From: Xanthostigma xanthostigma
Lineage: Eukaryota > Arthropoda > Insecta > Raphidioptera > Raphidiidae
Assembly: GCA_963575645.1 (NCBI GenBank)
Contig: OY754464.1
Span: forward strand, 44,320,192 to 44,384,191
DNA: 64,000 bases
Reading direction: 5' to 3'
The notes under the pieces are model-generated. The model had not been told where the DNA came from and ran no database searches. It saw nothing but the letters and a program-made list of their open reading frames with translations. Numbering within the stretch: the first letter of the stretch is position 1; each line of letters opens with the position of its first letter. A program made the position numbers and the translations under genes. Positions 21,640 to 32,199 of the stretch are shown in pieces.

Positions 21640-22200
21640 TATTGAAACATAATTTCAACAAACAGTCCTTTATAAAGACTTAGCATTAAAAATGTATAAA
21701 TTCAGTTTTACTTAAATATCAAAGCAGAGAAAACACGCAACAGGACCCTTACACATAAATAAGGATAAAATAGGGTCGCACTTATGGCGCTGTGTTGTAT
21801 GGAAAATCACTAACTGGGCACATGCGTTTTATTAGTATTGCTATGTGCAACACCAAAGTGGAGACATCTATCGTTATTGATCGACGAACTCACTGCCACT
21901 TTTATACATTATGTCAAATGGGACAACAAGTAAAACGTGAATTAAAATTAAAGTTAATGATAAAAGTGAAAAGTATATGGATGCCATATTAAAAACGGCT
22001 TTTGAAAAAATAAATCATTCTTTAAATTTTCACCCTCAAACTGTGCCAAAGGGTAAAGCTATCGCTGTAGCTAATCATGTAATTGATGCTGCTTCAGCAA
22101 GATTTTCTAAAGTGGAATAAAAATTCTAGACAGTGTTGTCCTGAGTACAGAAAATATTGCACCTGTTGTTGGAAATGTCAAAGCAGTTTTCATCTTGAAA
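21640..22200. repeat. Interspersed repeat and a short unknown frame
   Basis: TTTATAAAGACTTAGCATTAA and AAACACGCAAC... at 21650-21860 match, with differences, 56760-56980 and the end of the window. At 21985-22120 a plus-strand frame reads KTAFEKINHSLNF and ANHVIDAASARFSKVE before a stop; it looks protein-like but is not recognised. Confidence 0.4.
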
Positions 22201-22269
22201 AGAAAAATAAATAGTCTAATTTTTAGATATTTGATTTTTTTGTGAAACTGTCAATTTGTTCAGAAAATA

Positions 22270-23270
22270 ATTATAAGTCTCAAATGATACACCAGAAAGA
22301 TTTCTTAGCTGTTCATCATGTGTAACTGATCCTTAAAAAGTAATTGCATCATCAACAAATTCATTGTACACACAATCAGGTCCAACTGCTGTATCGACAA
22401 ACTATTTTTGAGGCATACCTCGAGTTGCCAGGCCTTAAAATTCAAAAGCCGGACTCGGCGCTATATTAGGCCGGATATTTTGCCCTAAAAGCCGGACATA
22501 CCTTTTATAAAAGTCAAACACACCTTTTTAGAGCCGAACATCGCATTTAAAATAAAAAAAACTCAGTTAGGTTCGTAATAAAGTTGTTTATTAATTATTA
22601 TTTAATAGTGAATCACAGATTTGTTATAAAATTAACAACATTCAGCAAACAGTCCTACGCACCTATTATCATTTGTATTTATACCTATGATATTGATGAA
22701 GTGAAAAATGCCCAGTCTTCTATAATCTATTAATAGGTAAATTAAAAAAAAAAAAAAAAATATAACAAAATACTAAAAGTTTTTGTTAACCAAATCAAAA
22801 ACGTATATCCATTCGTTTGGATAAAAACAAAAAATCTTTATTAAAAAATAGCAATTTTAAACTCTTGAAAAATATCAAAAAGTCTATAATTAAAAGTACA
22901 TAGACCAAAAGCCTAACAAAAGTCGGACACGACCATAGAAAGCCAGACACCTGCAACCCTAGGCGTACCACACACTTCTGATTTCTAAACTGTTTTGTGG
23001 TATTTATTTCAATTAATCTCAGTTTGAGTTTGAACATCACAAGTATAAGAGCCTTTTTGAATAATGTTATTACAAAACAGTATTTTTTCAACACTAGGTA
23101 TTACAATAAGCAAAAATATCAGCTTGGCATTCTACATCATTTCTGCTTTTGGTACTCGAATCAACAATCATTAAATTGCCATGTACACTGTCAGTTATTT
23201 TCATACACTGAATTATAAGCACGTCTGCAGAATATTTTTGGACTCCTGCCCTAGCAATGGTCACCCAAGT
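22270..23270 (-). pseudogene. Decayed unknown reading frame, split by a hAT MITE
   Basis: The minus strand has protein-like pieces: TWVTIARAGVQKYSADVL, NLMIVDSSTKSRNDVECQ and, beyond the MITE, FVDTAVGPDCVYNEFVDDAI and GSVTHDEQLRNLSGVSF. The pieces keep one order, so they probably come from one coding sequence, broken in several places. I do not recognise the family. It may be part of an old mobile element, since no host gene surrounds it. Confidence 0.4.
22420..22961. mobile_element. hAT-like MITE, 542 bp
   Basis: The ends TCGAGTTGCCAGGCC and, read back from the right, TAGGGTTGCAGGTGTC form short imperfect inverted repeats. The flanks are GGCATACC (22412-22419) and GGCGTACC (22962-22969), seven of eight bases equal. 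AAAGCCGGAC/GTCCGACTT blocks lie inside both ends. A poly-A run is at 22744-22759. It splits the unknown frame described for 22270-23270. Confidence 0.7.
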
Positions 23271-23723
23271 TGGGCAGGATATCTATGTAATAATATATCA
23301 TAGAAATTGTATATTTTTTTTATTGAGGAAATAAATAAATAAAAAAAAAAATATCTTCCGTATTTGCAGCACTTTTTGAATTGAGACTTGTATCTTTATC
23401 ATTTTTTGAACTTGAACCCACTAATGAAATATATTGTAGCCTACGTTTAATAAAACGTTGATGTCTTGTCAAAACTTGATTCTCATTTAATTTTGGTTTC
23501 CTTTGAGGTGAAGAAAATTTGCTGGGGACGTAATTAGAACTCAATTCTTCTTCTCCCTTTTTGTTCCCAATGAAATGTGCACTGCAAATTAGATCTTGTG
23601 ATGTAGGATTCCAACTGGATGAATAAAAGAATATGTCTTATTTTACTAATTTAATAACAAAATTGAAGTTGTAATTTCATAAAAATTATTAAATTTCATT
23701 ATTCTTATATTTATTTTATATTA
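23271..23723. other. Unassigned sequence
   Basis: The minus strand has a 74-codon frame (23320-23544) with SSPQRKPKLNENQVLTRHQR; it may continue the unknown decayed frame to its right, but this is not certain. Confidence 0.3.
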
Positions 23724-24283
23724 AATCTTAAAAAAAAACTTCGGAGAAGTAAAAACTTCGTTCTGTGCTAAATTCAAAAACTTGAGGCGACTGAATCTTA
23801 AGATTATAACTTAAAAAAAAAAGAATTTCGAGGCAGACCAGAAATTGAAATCAAGCTCGAAATTCTGTGCGTAAGACGTCGAAAAAAAATGAATTTCGAG
23901 GCAGACAAGGAATTGAAATCCAACCTTGAAATTCTGTGCTTATAAAAGCTACAAGAGCAACAGCAAAAAAAATGCAAAGACGGTGTTCGCATAACTCCTT
24001 TAGTTACTACTAAAAAAACGCCGTCTGTGCACTTTTTTTTGCTGTTGCTCTTGTAGCTTTTATAAGCACAGAATTTCAAGGTTGGATTTCAATTCCTTGT
24101 CTGCCTCGAAATTCATTTTTTTTCGACGTCTTACGCACAGAATTTCGAGCTTGATTTCAATTTCTGGTCTGCCTCGAAATGCTTTTTTTTTAAGTTATAA
24201 TCTTAAGATTCAGTCGCCTCAAGTTTTTGAATTTAGCACAGAACGAAGTTTTTACTTCTCCGAAGTTTTTTTTTAAGATTTCA
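23724..24283. mobile_element. Near-perfect 560-bp palindrome
   Basis: Arms 23724-23987 and 24021-24283 are almost identical inverted copies, with a loop of about 33 bp that itself begins and ends GACGG/CCGTC. Each arm holds two direct copies of a unit of about 70 bp starting GAATTTCGAGGCAGAC. A difference of only a few bases between arms suggests recent origin or repair by conversion. Frames here are mirror translations and not genes. Confidence 0.9.
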
Positions 24284-24517
24284 CGTCTTTTTCCAAAGTG
24301 TGAGACATTATTTTTATTTTTCCTCCAAAATAAGCATATGTGCATTTTTTATATTGTTGTATTTAAATGCAATAAAAGTGTTCATATTGTTGTATTTAAA
24401 TGCAATGAATCTCCGAAATTAGAATATGTATTGTAAAAAACAACACGATCCTTACTCCATGCAACTGTGGTTTCGAGCGCGTCTCTCATGTATTTGTGGG
24501 CGTGACATGTAAGTTAT

Positions 24518-24706
24518 ATCGTGGCAGCACTTGATTACGCGCCAAATATAAATGCACTTTTGTAGTTTGTTAAATAAGAAGTAACAATCAAAAGTCGGTT
24601 ATAGAAATTGCAATACTTAATCGACTTTTGATTTTTACTTCTCATTTAACAAACAGTACTACAAAAGTGCATTTATATTTTGCCGCGTAGTTCAGTGCTG
24701 CCGCGG
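24518..24706. mobile_element. Hairpin MITE, about 190 bp
   Basis: Arms about 24518-24610 and 24625-24706: AAATATAAATGCACTTTTGT on the left and its complement on the right, extending outward through GGCAGCACTTGA / TTCAGTGCTGCC. No transposase. Target duplication not fixed. Confidence 0.8.
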
Positions 24707-25284
24707 TGCAACACCTAGTGGTGCAATCGGCTCATCACACCTCCATGCGAATACCATGACATTCAATTTGTAAACAATCCATGTGAAGTCTATTAAAAAT
24801 AAAAATGAGCTATAACAAGTCTATGCTCTGTGATACATGATTCTTTTTTATATTCATTTGAAATATGGATATTCTTGAAGATTCCATGAAGGCACATTTT
24901 GAAGGCATGGAAAAAAAATCAATGAACAAAGCCCACCATTAAAAATACAAATTTTTTTTCATATCATTTGTAAAATACTTATTTTGCATTAAAAAAAGAA
25001 GTTTCACTTCGTAATCTTTTCACTTTTTAATTTTTGTTGCACTTTTTATGATAAATATGTTTTTTAATAAATTAATTTATTTAAATCTAACTTCAATCAT
25101 ATATTTTGTTATTTTTTAATAAAAGATTTGACGAAAGTGAATTTTTCAAAAAACAAGAAAATAATAAAAATTAAAAATTAAAAAAGAAATAAAAATATAT
25201 GAGAAAAAATTGAGAAAATAAATTAAAACTAAAAAAACAATTAAAAACATAAAAACAAATTAAAAATTGAAAAACAAATTTTCC
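24707..25284. other. Unassigned, strongly AT-rich
   Basis: It includes A-rich AAATTAAAAA runs leading into the tRNA-like sequence on the minus strand (its tail side). No gene. Confidence 0.4.
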
Positions 25285-25286
25285 AA

Positions 25287-25366
25287 TGATGCTGGCGGGA
25301 ATCGAACTCAAGACCCTGTTATTAGTTATTACTAGCCTAACGTCGTTACCGCTAGTCCACGGGCAC
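25287..25366 (-). repeat. tRNA-like sequence (SINE head)
   Basis: On the minus strand GTGCCCGTGGACTAGCGGTA gives an A-box-like start and GAGTTCGATTCCCGC a B box. The acceptor ends do not pair, so it is not a working tRNA. It is followed by a long A/T-rich tail, as in SINEs. Confidence 0.55.
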
Positions 25367-25368
25367 AC

Positions 25369-26698
25369 TCAGACTATAAGCTGTTATTGTGGTACAGAAG
25401 TATATATGGGTGATACGAAAAATCGGTCCTATGAAAGTCACGTGGTCACAGAACTATAAAACTTGGAAACTTGCTTCATATACACGGCGTTATATGGGAC
25501 AAAGGCAAAATCAATGTATAAGAATACGCTAGAGATTCGTTGGCATTTAGCACAGAAAAGAATCTCTAGCGAGTTTCTTCGATATATATTTTCGTAGTGT
25601 GTTCACATTAATTTTTTTGGAACATTATTGTCAATGTAAAATTAATATTATGATACTTACTTCTGCTTTCTCACGATGGAAATCCATTTTTTCTCTTTGA
25701 ATTAACTTATGCTTATATTTTGAGAAACAATAAAAGCTAACATCACTATTTTTTAATGTATTATTACAATTAATAATGCAGCATTTACGAACTCATTTTT
25801 CACCTTAGGTTTATGTCAGTAGTAGTACACGAGCAGAAGGTTTGCTATCTTTCGCCGCTACGTGCGCATTGTCGTTCAACGCCTTCGTTCCAAGCAGCTG
25901 CACATCGCAATCAAACTATTAGGGTGCAAACATATTATACTTCTGTCTTTTTTACGCCGTAAGCACTGGCGTATCCAGGAGGGCAAAACAAGCACGGGGG
26001 ACCCGGCTTAAGAAATTTATAATTTTCCCCTTCCTGGGCCAAAAGCTGGGTACGCCCATGTTAACCTCATAGAAAAAGACAAAGTTTTTGAAATAGAGAT
26101 ACTTTATTCAGATTGAATGCAAGTACATCAACAAATCCTATCATTGGAGAAATCAGGGAATTACATCGAAGAAAGAGACGCAGATAGGCAGTGATTAATT
26201 AATAGATATACGGGTTTTTGACAATTAATCCAATATGGCTGCTGTGTTATTGATCACATCATGGAGGAGTCTCTACCCTTCAGAGATCACATGTTAATTT
26301 GGTTAGTACGAAAGCTTATCTGAAAATTAATCAGAAATCGTATTTATTATATACTTAATATAATCAAATGTTAACAAAGATTTGATCATTGTTTTGTTTT
26401 GATTAGCGTGAAAAAGATAAGATACTTTTCATTTTACCTGATATCAACTGAACAACTTACAATTTATAATAAGGACACAAATCTCAACGAGTCAATAATT
26501 ATATATTTGACAATTCTGCTTCATGAATAACAACTTTCCAATTGATTCGATTCAATAACTTACTATTGAGAGATTTGACAAGTCTTTATGAATACGACCC
26601 TAAGTGCCATAATTTAATTATGTTACGTGCAGCGAAGCAGGCGGATATCAGGTTATAGTAAATATGCGGTAAGGAATATATTTTTGTCTACAATATTA
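25369..26698. other. Unassigned sequence
   Basis: A small inverted pair AGAATACGCTAGAGATTCGT / AGAATCTCTAGCGAGTTTCT occurs at 25520-25580. No gene, no repeat end recognised. Confidence 0.4.
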
Positions 26699-26853
26699 AG
26701 TTCGTCCAAGCAGCCAGCGAACGGTTTCAAAACCGTCACCCGCATGCGCAGTAGGTAAAACGAAGCTGTTAGTGGCGATTTCAGAACACGTTTTATCTAT
26801 TGCGCATGCGGGTGATGATTTCGAAACCGTTCGCTGGCTGCTTGGAACGAACC
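26699..26853. mobile_element. MITE, 155 bp, with CGCATGCGCA core
   Basis: Inverted repeats of about 55 bp: AGTTCGTCCAAGCAGCCAGC on the left; the right end is the complement with small changes. Both arms carry CCCGCATGCGCAGTAG or its variant. Same family as 30129-30756 and, more distant, 38001-38143. Flanks TATTA and TATTG agree in four of five bases. Confidence 0.85.
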
Positions 26854-26890
26854 TATTGTATACTATGTTGTTATAAAACACTGTTTCATT

Positions 26891-26929
26891 CCAATCGCGT
26901 GCGGAGCCTCGGGTACCGGTAGCCGCTAG
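26891..26929 (+). mobile_element. Helitron-like 3' end
   Basis: ATCGCGTGCGGAGCCTCGGG followed by TAGCCGCTAG and T. It resembles the end of the 11937-12202 and 59562-60083 elements. The 5' end was not found. Confidence 0.5.
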
Positions 26930-27864
26930 TAGTACATATAATTAACTATTTTATTCGTAAAGGATTACATCTAAATAATGAAATCAAACGTAAAAATTAT
27001 TATAAAATTAACGAATTGAAATATAAAGTTTAAAATATGCATACGATATTATCATAACAATTAAAAAATAATAATATATAATTACAAGTTATAAACATGA
27101 GTTACTTTCATTAGACTGCTGTACGTCTTCCTAATGATTTTTTGTAGAACAGCGCTGTGTTTGTAAGAAACAAATTAACTTGTCTAAAAAGACAGGAAAA
27201 CAACAATTTTAATATCATGCAACAGTTCCATGTTTAGTATCGTAACAAGAGTATCGCGTTGGTAAAACAAACAAAATTAAACTGTTGTTTTTTTTTCCTT
27301 TAACACTTTATATAAAGACTAGTGCTGGGTTGCAGAAGGCATTGAGAGTGATTTTAAATCGTGACCACTGACGGCATTTCTACATAAGAATTTCAAATTT
27401 TGCTTGGAAAAAAGATATTCTTACTAGGTACTTATTTCGTACTTTGTACTGAAACACTAATTGTGGAATCAGCTCAGTGTCCATCTAGTCTGCCTGTCTG
27501 TAACAGTCTTTTTTTCTCGGAACCGTTTAACATAGAAAGTTGATACTCAGTATAGAGACAATTTTGCAAATGGAAGGGTGACTAAAAACATTTTTTTTGA
27601 GAGCGCGAGTCTTATAAAATATGATTAAAAGATTTACTGTAAACTTTCATAAGCGTTTTTTTTTTCAAAAATGTCTTAAAAATCAGTGTACTTCCCTACG
27701 TTTTTTTCTAAACTATAGTTTCGGAAATATTTAGAAAATAAAAAAAAATTGCTGTTCTTTTGTTCTGTAGATCCGTCGCGTCAGTTTAGAAATGTTTACA
27801 TGACTTCATCACATATTATATAGATAACCATGCAAACGAATACTAAATGTCATAATAATTAATA
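26930..27864. other. Mostly unassigned; worn repeat at 27460-27600
   Basis: TGGAATCAGCTCAGTGTCCA is a diverged copy of the repeat at 20.94 and 43.02 kb. TTTCGGAAATATTTAGAAAA at 27718 has a partner at 37.91 kb. No gene. Confidence 0.45.
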
Positions 27865-28246
27865 CTAGCTGTTACCCGCGTCACTGCACGCTTTAATAGA
27901 AGTTGTATTTTCTATATTATAATTTATATAGATACTCGTATGTCAAACTCAAATGTCAATATTTTACCATTCCAACCCACAAGTGTGGAATGTTAGTTAA
28001 GGTAAAAATTCACTTTTCAAAATTTTACAATATTTTCTCTTTTTGAGGTTCCCCGAATCCAAAAAACATATTTTTGTAAAAACTCTTTTCGTCTCTTTGT
28101 CTGTGAACACGATGCATGTCAAACGGATGAGCGGATTGAAACCAAATTTTGGTATGATGTTTGATACGTAAATATGAAGAGTCTTATTGTTTTTGGGGAA
28201 AATCGGCGCATGCGTAAAAAGATATATGCTATAACGTTGTTTTTAT
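27865..28246 (-). mobile_element. Helitron-like element with one array-type unit
   Basis: The minus strand ends GACGCGGGTAACAGCTAG plus T at 27865. Going upstream it contains CCAAAATTTGGTTTCAATCC, the conserved segment next to arrays A and B, then one TACGCATGCGCCGA motif at about 28205-28218. This is the best evidence that the array-bearing elements belong to a Helitron family. Confidence 0.55.
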
Positions 28247-30128
28247 GCAGGGTGTTAGAAAAGTCCCGAAACCCCGAAAAATCTCGCAGACGATGCATGG
28301 AATCGGGGTGGGGCGGTGAGCAACTTTGCAATTTTAAATGGAAACCCCTATTTTTTATTGCAGATTCGGATCTTACTACAAAAAATACGTAAATTTTATT
28401 TGAACTCTTTTTTGTTTATCTGCGATACATGTCGAGGGAATCGCGAAAAATAAAAAAAGTCAATTATATCTCGAAACGATTCGCAATTGACCTTGGCATG
28501 TATGGCTGAGCGCTCCACACTCTTCTCGCTCTATCTCAAAAACGGTTAAAATTGTTTTAGATGAAATTTGTAAAAAATGTTATACTCTACAACTTTTATA
28601 ATAAATGCAAAAACAATTTGAGGCAAAAGAAGCGAGATATTTCCAGAGAACTGAGTTTCGCGAGCTTTGATCTTATGAGACTTTTAAGATAACATTTAGA
28701 ACGCCAAAATAAAGGTTTATACAAACATTCAGCTTATTCCGTTTCATTCCGAGGTCGTCCCCTTTTTTAGTTTATTTGCCTGCACTATACAATCAAATCA
28801 ATATTAAAGAAGTTGGAATTGTCCCGTTGCCCAGTTGGTTGAAATTTTTTATATTGTTAGAGACTCTACCTTAATTGTTTATAAATTAGATCTGTTTCAT
28901 ATACATCATTTACAATCTACTTGTATGGTTGCCAAATTTGTCTGGAAAAAACCGGACATGGGGAGGGGATTAATTATTATCAACGCGTGCAAAAAAGACG
29001 ACTGGTTAATTTTAATCACTTTATTACTTAAAAATAAACAAAGTCGTCTCGTAAATTATTATTTGAATTATTTGCCTTCTGTTTTTTTCATAAAATTCTA
29101 TCAAAACAATTAGAAAATGTGGGCTATACTAAAATTATAAATTCTGGAGCGGGTGGTTCCGTTATTTTGATTACATTTGGTTTTATTTTCAATTAAGAAA
29201 AATTCGGGTTGCAGTGCCAAATCCTGCCGACAATATAGTGTATTTGCTAATACAGACATTATGGCCTTGTAATGCAAACTTAAGTTTGTTTTTGAACAAA
29301 ATAAAAAATTCACCCCTTAATACATCCCTTAAAACAATAGTTTATTTCCTAATTTCAGAAGGTAATATTATCAATTTAACAGCCTTCAGTAAGTAAATCC
29401 TTATCCGCGAACCAGTGTTTTCACAAAATTTGTAAATCCAATCCTGTCAAGCCAATTTTATTAAAATTTTCCTAGCATATTTTAATTCTTACTATACATA
29501 TAAGGTTAAATTTCAAATTTGAAACAAATCAGAAAATTTTTCGGTATTTTTGGATCCAAAAACTTTTTACATCCCTTAAATACCTTCCTTTAAATGGCCC
29601 AATTGGGCCATTTTAAATAGGTTTCGTACGGTAATGGATTCCAACATGTGGACCAAATTTAGTTTAAATCGAATAAGTCCTTCGAGAGTAATCGTGAGAA
29701 CACACAGACAATATAATTTTAAGGGCGACAACAGCATGTTCAGAAGGCTAAGAAACGTCGCGAAATTTCGCTCCGAACCCTATAGATCCCGCGATCCAAC
29801 TGACTCTAAGTGTATGTACCGTATAGGTAGCAAATACACTAAAAAAACAAATGCGAACATCTGACAACCATGCCTGTGTAGCACATTTTAGGTATTTAAC
29901 AGTGTTTGTGTTCGTCTATTCTATAACAAGAAGTCAATTTGATACACAAATATAATTCACATTTTTAATTACTGTAGTTAAGAGGTTGTTATCTAGTCTA
30001 TTATGAAGTTCTAACTTGAGAGTCGTTAATAATATAGCATTTTGTTTGTTTTCCATCAACCTTATTACCTGAGTGAATGGCGTGCTATGTATTAATCAAG
30101 GATGTAACATCCTTGGTATTAATTGATA
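28247..30128. repeat. Repeat-derived non-coding region
   Basis: 28247 starts CAGGGTGTTAGAAAAGTCCC, a MITE-like end without a visible partner. 29185-29425 has a diverged partner at 35.37-35.60 kb (GCCGACAATATAGTGTATTT and GCCGATAGTATAGTGTTTTT). 29580-29870 contains a short plus-strand open frame without known motifs. No gene was recognised. Confidence 0.5.
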
Positions 30129-30756
30129 AGTTTGTTCCAAGCAGCCAGCAAACGGTAGCGAAACCGTCACCCGCATGCGCAGTAGCTAAAACGTGTTCCA
30201 AAATCACCACAAAAAGCTTCGTTTTAAATAAATAAAATTGTCGACCATAGACAATAATGAATCAATCATTCAGTCAATCACCAATAGCAGTCACTCTAGT
30301 GTGACCTACAGCGAATACGAGTATCCGGAATACCCCCTCAGCGAAGGGCCATACGGAGATGAACTAAAACTATTCCCTGATCAGGAACCTGTGGAAGACG
30401 TCATCGAGGGAGATATTGTAAATTTACTGGGGGATGACGCCCATAAAGGTGAACCCCAAGGCCAAAAAATACACGACGATTTGGCCATAAGGTGGAAAAA
30501 TATCCTCCAAAACGGACTTATGAAAGAAATATGCGAGCACCTCATGCAAAAATATCCACCACCAGCCATCTTATATTGTATTGATTTGTTATTTTTTATT
30601 TTTTGTCAATATATTGGTCTGAGAAAAATTGGTCGACAATTTTATTTATTTGAAGAGTTCTATTCAGACGTTAATCAAAAATTTTAAGCTCCGTTTTAGT
30701 TACTGCGCATGTGGGTGATGGTTTCGTTACCGTTTGCTGGCTGCTTGGAACAAACT
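30129..30756. mobile_element. TIR element, 628 bp, family of the 26.7-kb MITE
   Basis: The left end AGTTTGTTCCAAGCAGCC and the right end GGCTGCTTGGAACAAACT are perfect inverted repeats over this part and continue, with changes, to about 60 bp including CCGCATGCGCAGTAG. TGATA is duplicated (30124-30128 and 30757-30761). Unlike its short relatives it carries a 149-codon frame. Confidence 0.85.
30238..30687 (+). CDS. Unrecognised acidic protein inside a TIR element
   Basis: 149 codons; the displayed start codon is TTG, and no ATG lies close to it, so the true start is unknown and the frame may be a fragment. The N-terminal half is acidic and rich in S, T, E and Y (YSEYEYPEYPLSEG). The middle has DIVNLLGDDAHKGEP and DDLAIRWKNILQNGLMKEIC, a charged helical stretch. 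The end is hydrophobic and AT-rich (DLLFFIFCQYIGL) and may be junk appended at a junction. Codon and base composition in 30240-30570 are more gene-like than around it. The frame lies wholly between the TIRs, so it is cargo or a remnant of the autonomous element. Function unknown. Confidence 0.4.
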   Translation: MSTIDNNESIIQSITNSSHSSVTYSEYEYPEYPLSEGPYGDELKLFPDQEPVEDVIEGDIVNLLGDDAHKGEPQGQKIHDDLAIRWKNILQNGLMKEICEHLMQKYPPPAILYCIDLLFFIFCQYIGLRKIGRQFYLFEEFYSDVNQKF

Positions 30757-31164
30757 TGATATTTCAAACAGTTATCTTATGCTCATGCAGTTCCAGATAC
30801 ATATCTAAGGAAGCCATGAAACATTTTTTTTTCGTCGGATATAAGAAATATGCGTGAAACTCTGTGTTAGAAGTGAAACTTTTAAGGTTCTAGCATTTTT
30901 GTTGACGATTTTATTTTTTCAGAATTAAAAAATGGTTATGTGCAATTAGAGAAAATACTACCTACGGGAGGGAGCGTTGCTGCTGGTGGATGAAATAAAG
31001 TATTGTTACATAAAAATTACTTTTCCTTAGCTACGCAGGAGAATTCAATACTTTTCCTTAGCTACACAGCAAAATTCAATTAAATTTTGCTGTGGAGCTA
31101 AGTAAAAGTAAATTAGAACCAAAGTTATGGAAGATTTAAAAAAAATCGTTTTCTCCCTCTCCTG
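30757..31164. other. Unassigned sequence with a small inverted repeat
   Basis: TTTTCCTTAGCTACACAGCA and TGCTGTGGAGCTAAG form a short hairpin at about 31020-31110. No gene. Confidence 0.45.
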
Positions 31165-31690
31165 CCGGTTCTAATAATAATAATAATTATTATTATTATA
31201 ATAATTTCTTTATTTACAATTCCATCGGAATATCATAGCCTCAGTTACAGAATTTTGCATATGAAAATGTACATATTAATAGTTTTGACCATAGTGGTTG
31301 ACCCACCGCGTCCAGCCTCCGGTGCAAAGAAGAGGTCTTTAGTACCTTTACTATAAAAAGATTTTGAAGCTCCTAGCTGCAATGGTTTTTTAAAAAATGA
31401 CATTCAATTTTTTTAATTTCGCGCACTAAAATGGCGATATCTCGCAAACGGGTTGTCTGATCAGACTCGGTCTGGAACGAGCTTACGCGGATTCTTTTTC
31501 ACTACAACTTTTGTTGGAACATTTTTCCCCCGACAATAATGGCCGAGTTATAGGGCAAAAACGGGTTTTCCGGAACTTTAAAGCGACATATCCCCCGCCG
31601 CCCTCTCCGACATGCGGTCACAAATTAGACCAAAATGTTGGGGGAGTTCGACTCTACAATTTTTGTAGGAAACATTTTTCGATTCGAGAC
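31165..31690. mobile_element. Probable LINE 3' end (31165-31330) and unknown repeat
   Basis: TAATAATAATAATTATT followed by TTTCTTTATTTACAATTCC looks like a minus-strand LINE tail, as at 33.65 kb. The following sequence has ATGGCGATATCTCGCAAACG and repeated ACAACTTTTGTTGGAACATT / ACAATTTTTGTAGGAAACAT blocks, but no partner in the window. Confidence 0.4.
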
Positions 31691-32087
31691 ATACTGGTTT
31701 GAAATTCCCAATCCACTCTACTATAATACTCACTAAAATTAATTGTACCTACCTGAGAGCTAAGAAAAGAATTTTTTTGGGATAGATACGTTCGAATAGT
31801 GGGATGTTCATAGTTTAAAATTTCTTGGCGCTCTAGTGCATAGGTAATATAAATTAAAACTGCCATGAACTTAATAAGTACGAAAATTTTATTAAAAGAT
31901 CGTTATTCATAATTCACAGCATAAAGTGGCGACTGATGGTTGTCTTTATTATTTCAAAAGTCTAAAAATTCAGCTGTATAAATTTCATACGGTATAAAAT
32001 GACTTTATACTTAAAATTTTTGGCATGGTTCGTACACGTGACTGACGTACAATCCCCCCTCTTCAATATGGCTGACGCTTATTTATC
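31691..32087. other. Unassigned sequence
   Basis: No gene or repeat was recognised. Confidence 0.4.
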
Positions 32088-32199
32088 AGTTAAGTGAGAG
32101 TCGGACTCGCACACGAAGGGTTCCGTACACTATGTATTCTTTAAATACTTTTGTAAAAGAAACAAGAGAGGCGCTACAACAATATGTAACTAGTGGGAG

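Noticed and set aside
23804-24276. Frames with DFNSLSASKFIFFRRLTHR in both directions
   Set aside because: Mirror translation of the 560-bp palindrome, with no start context and no known domain.
28174-28392. Short frame beginning MKSLIVFGENRRMRKK
   Set aside because: It spans the end of a Helitron-like element and the start of another repeat, so the frame is accidental.
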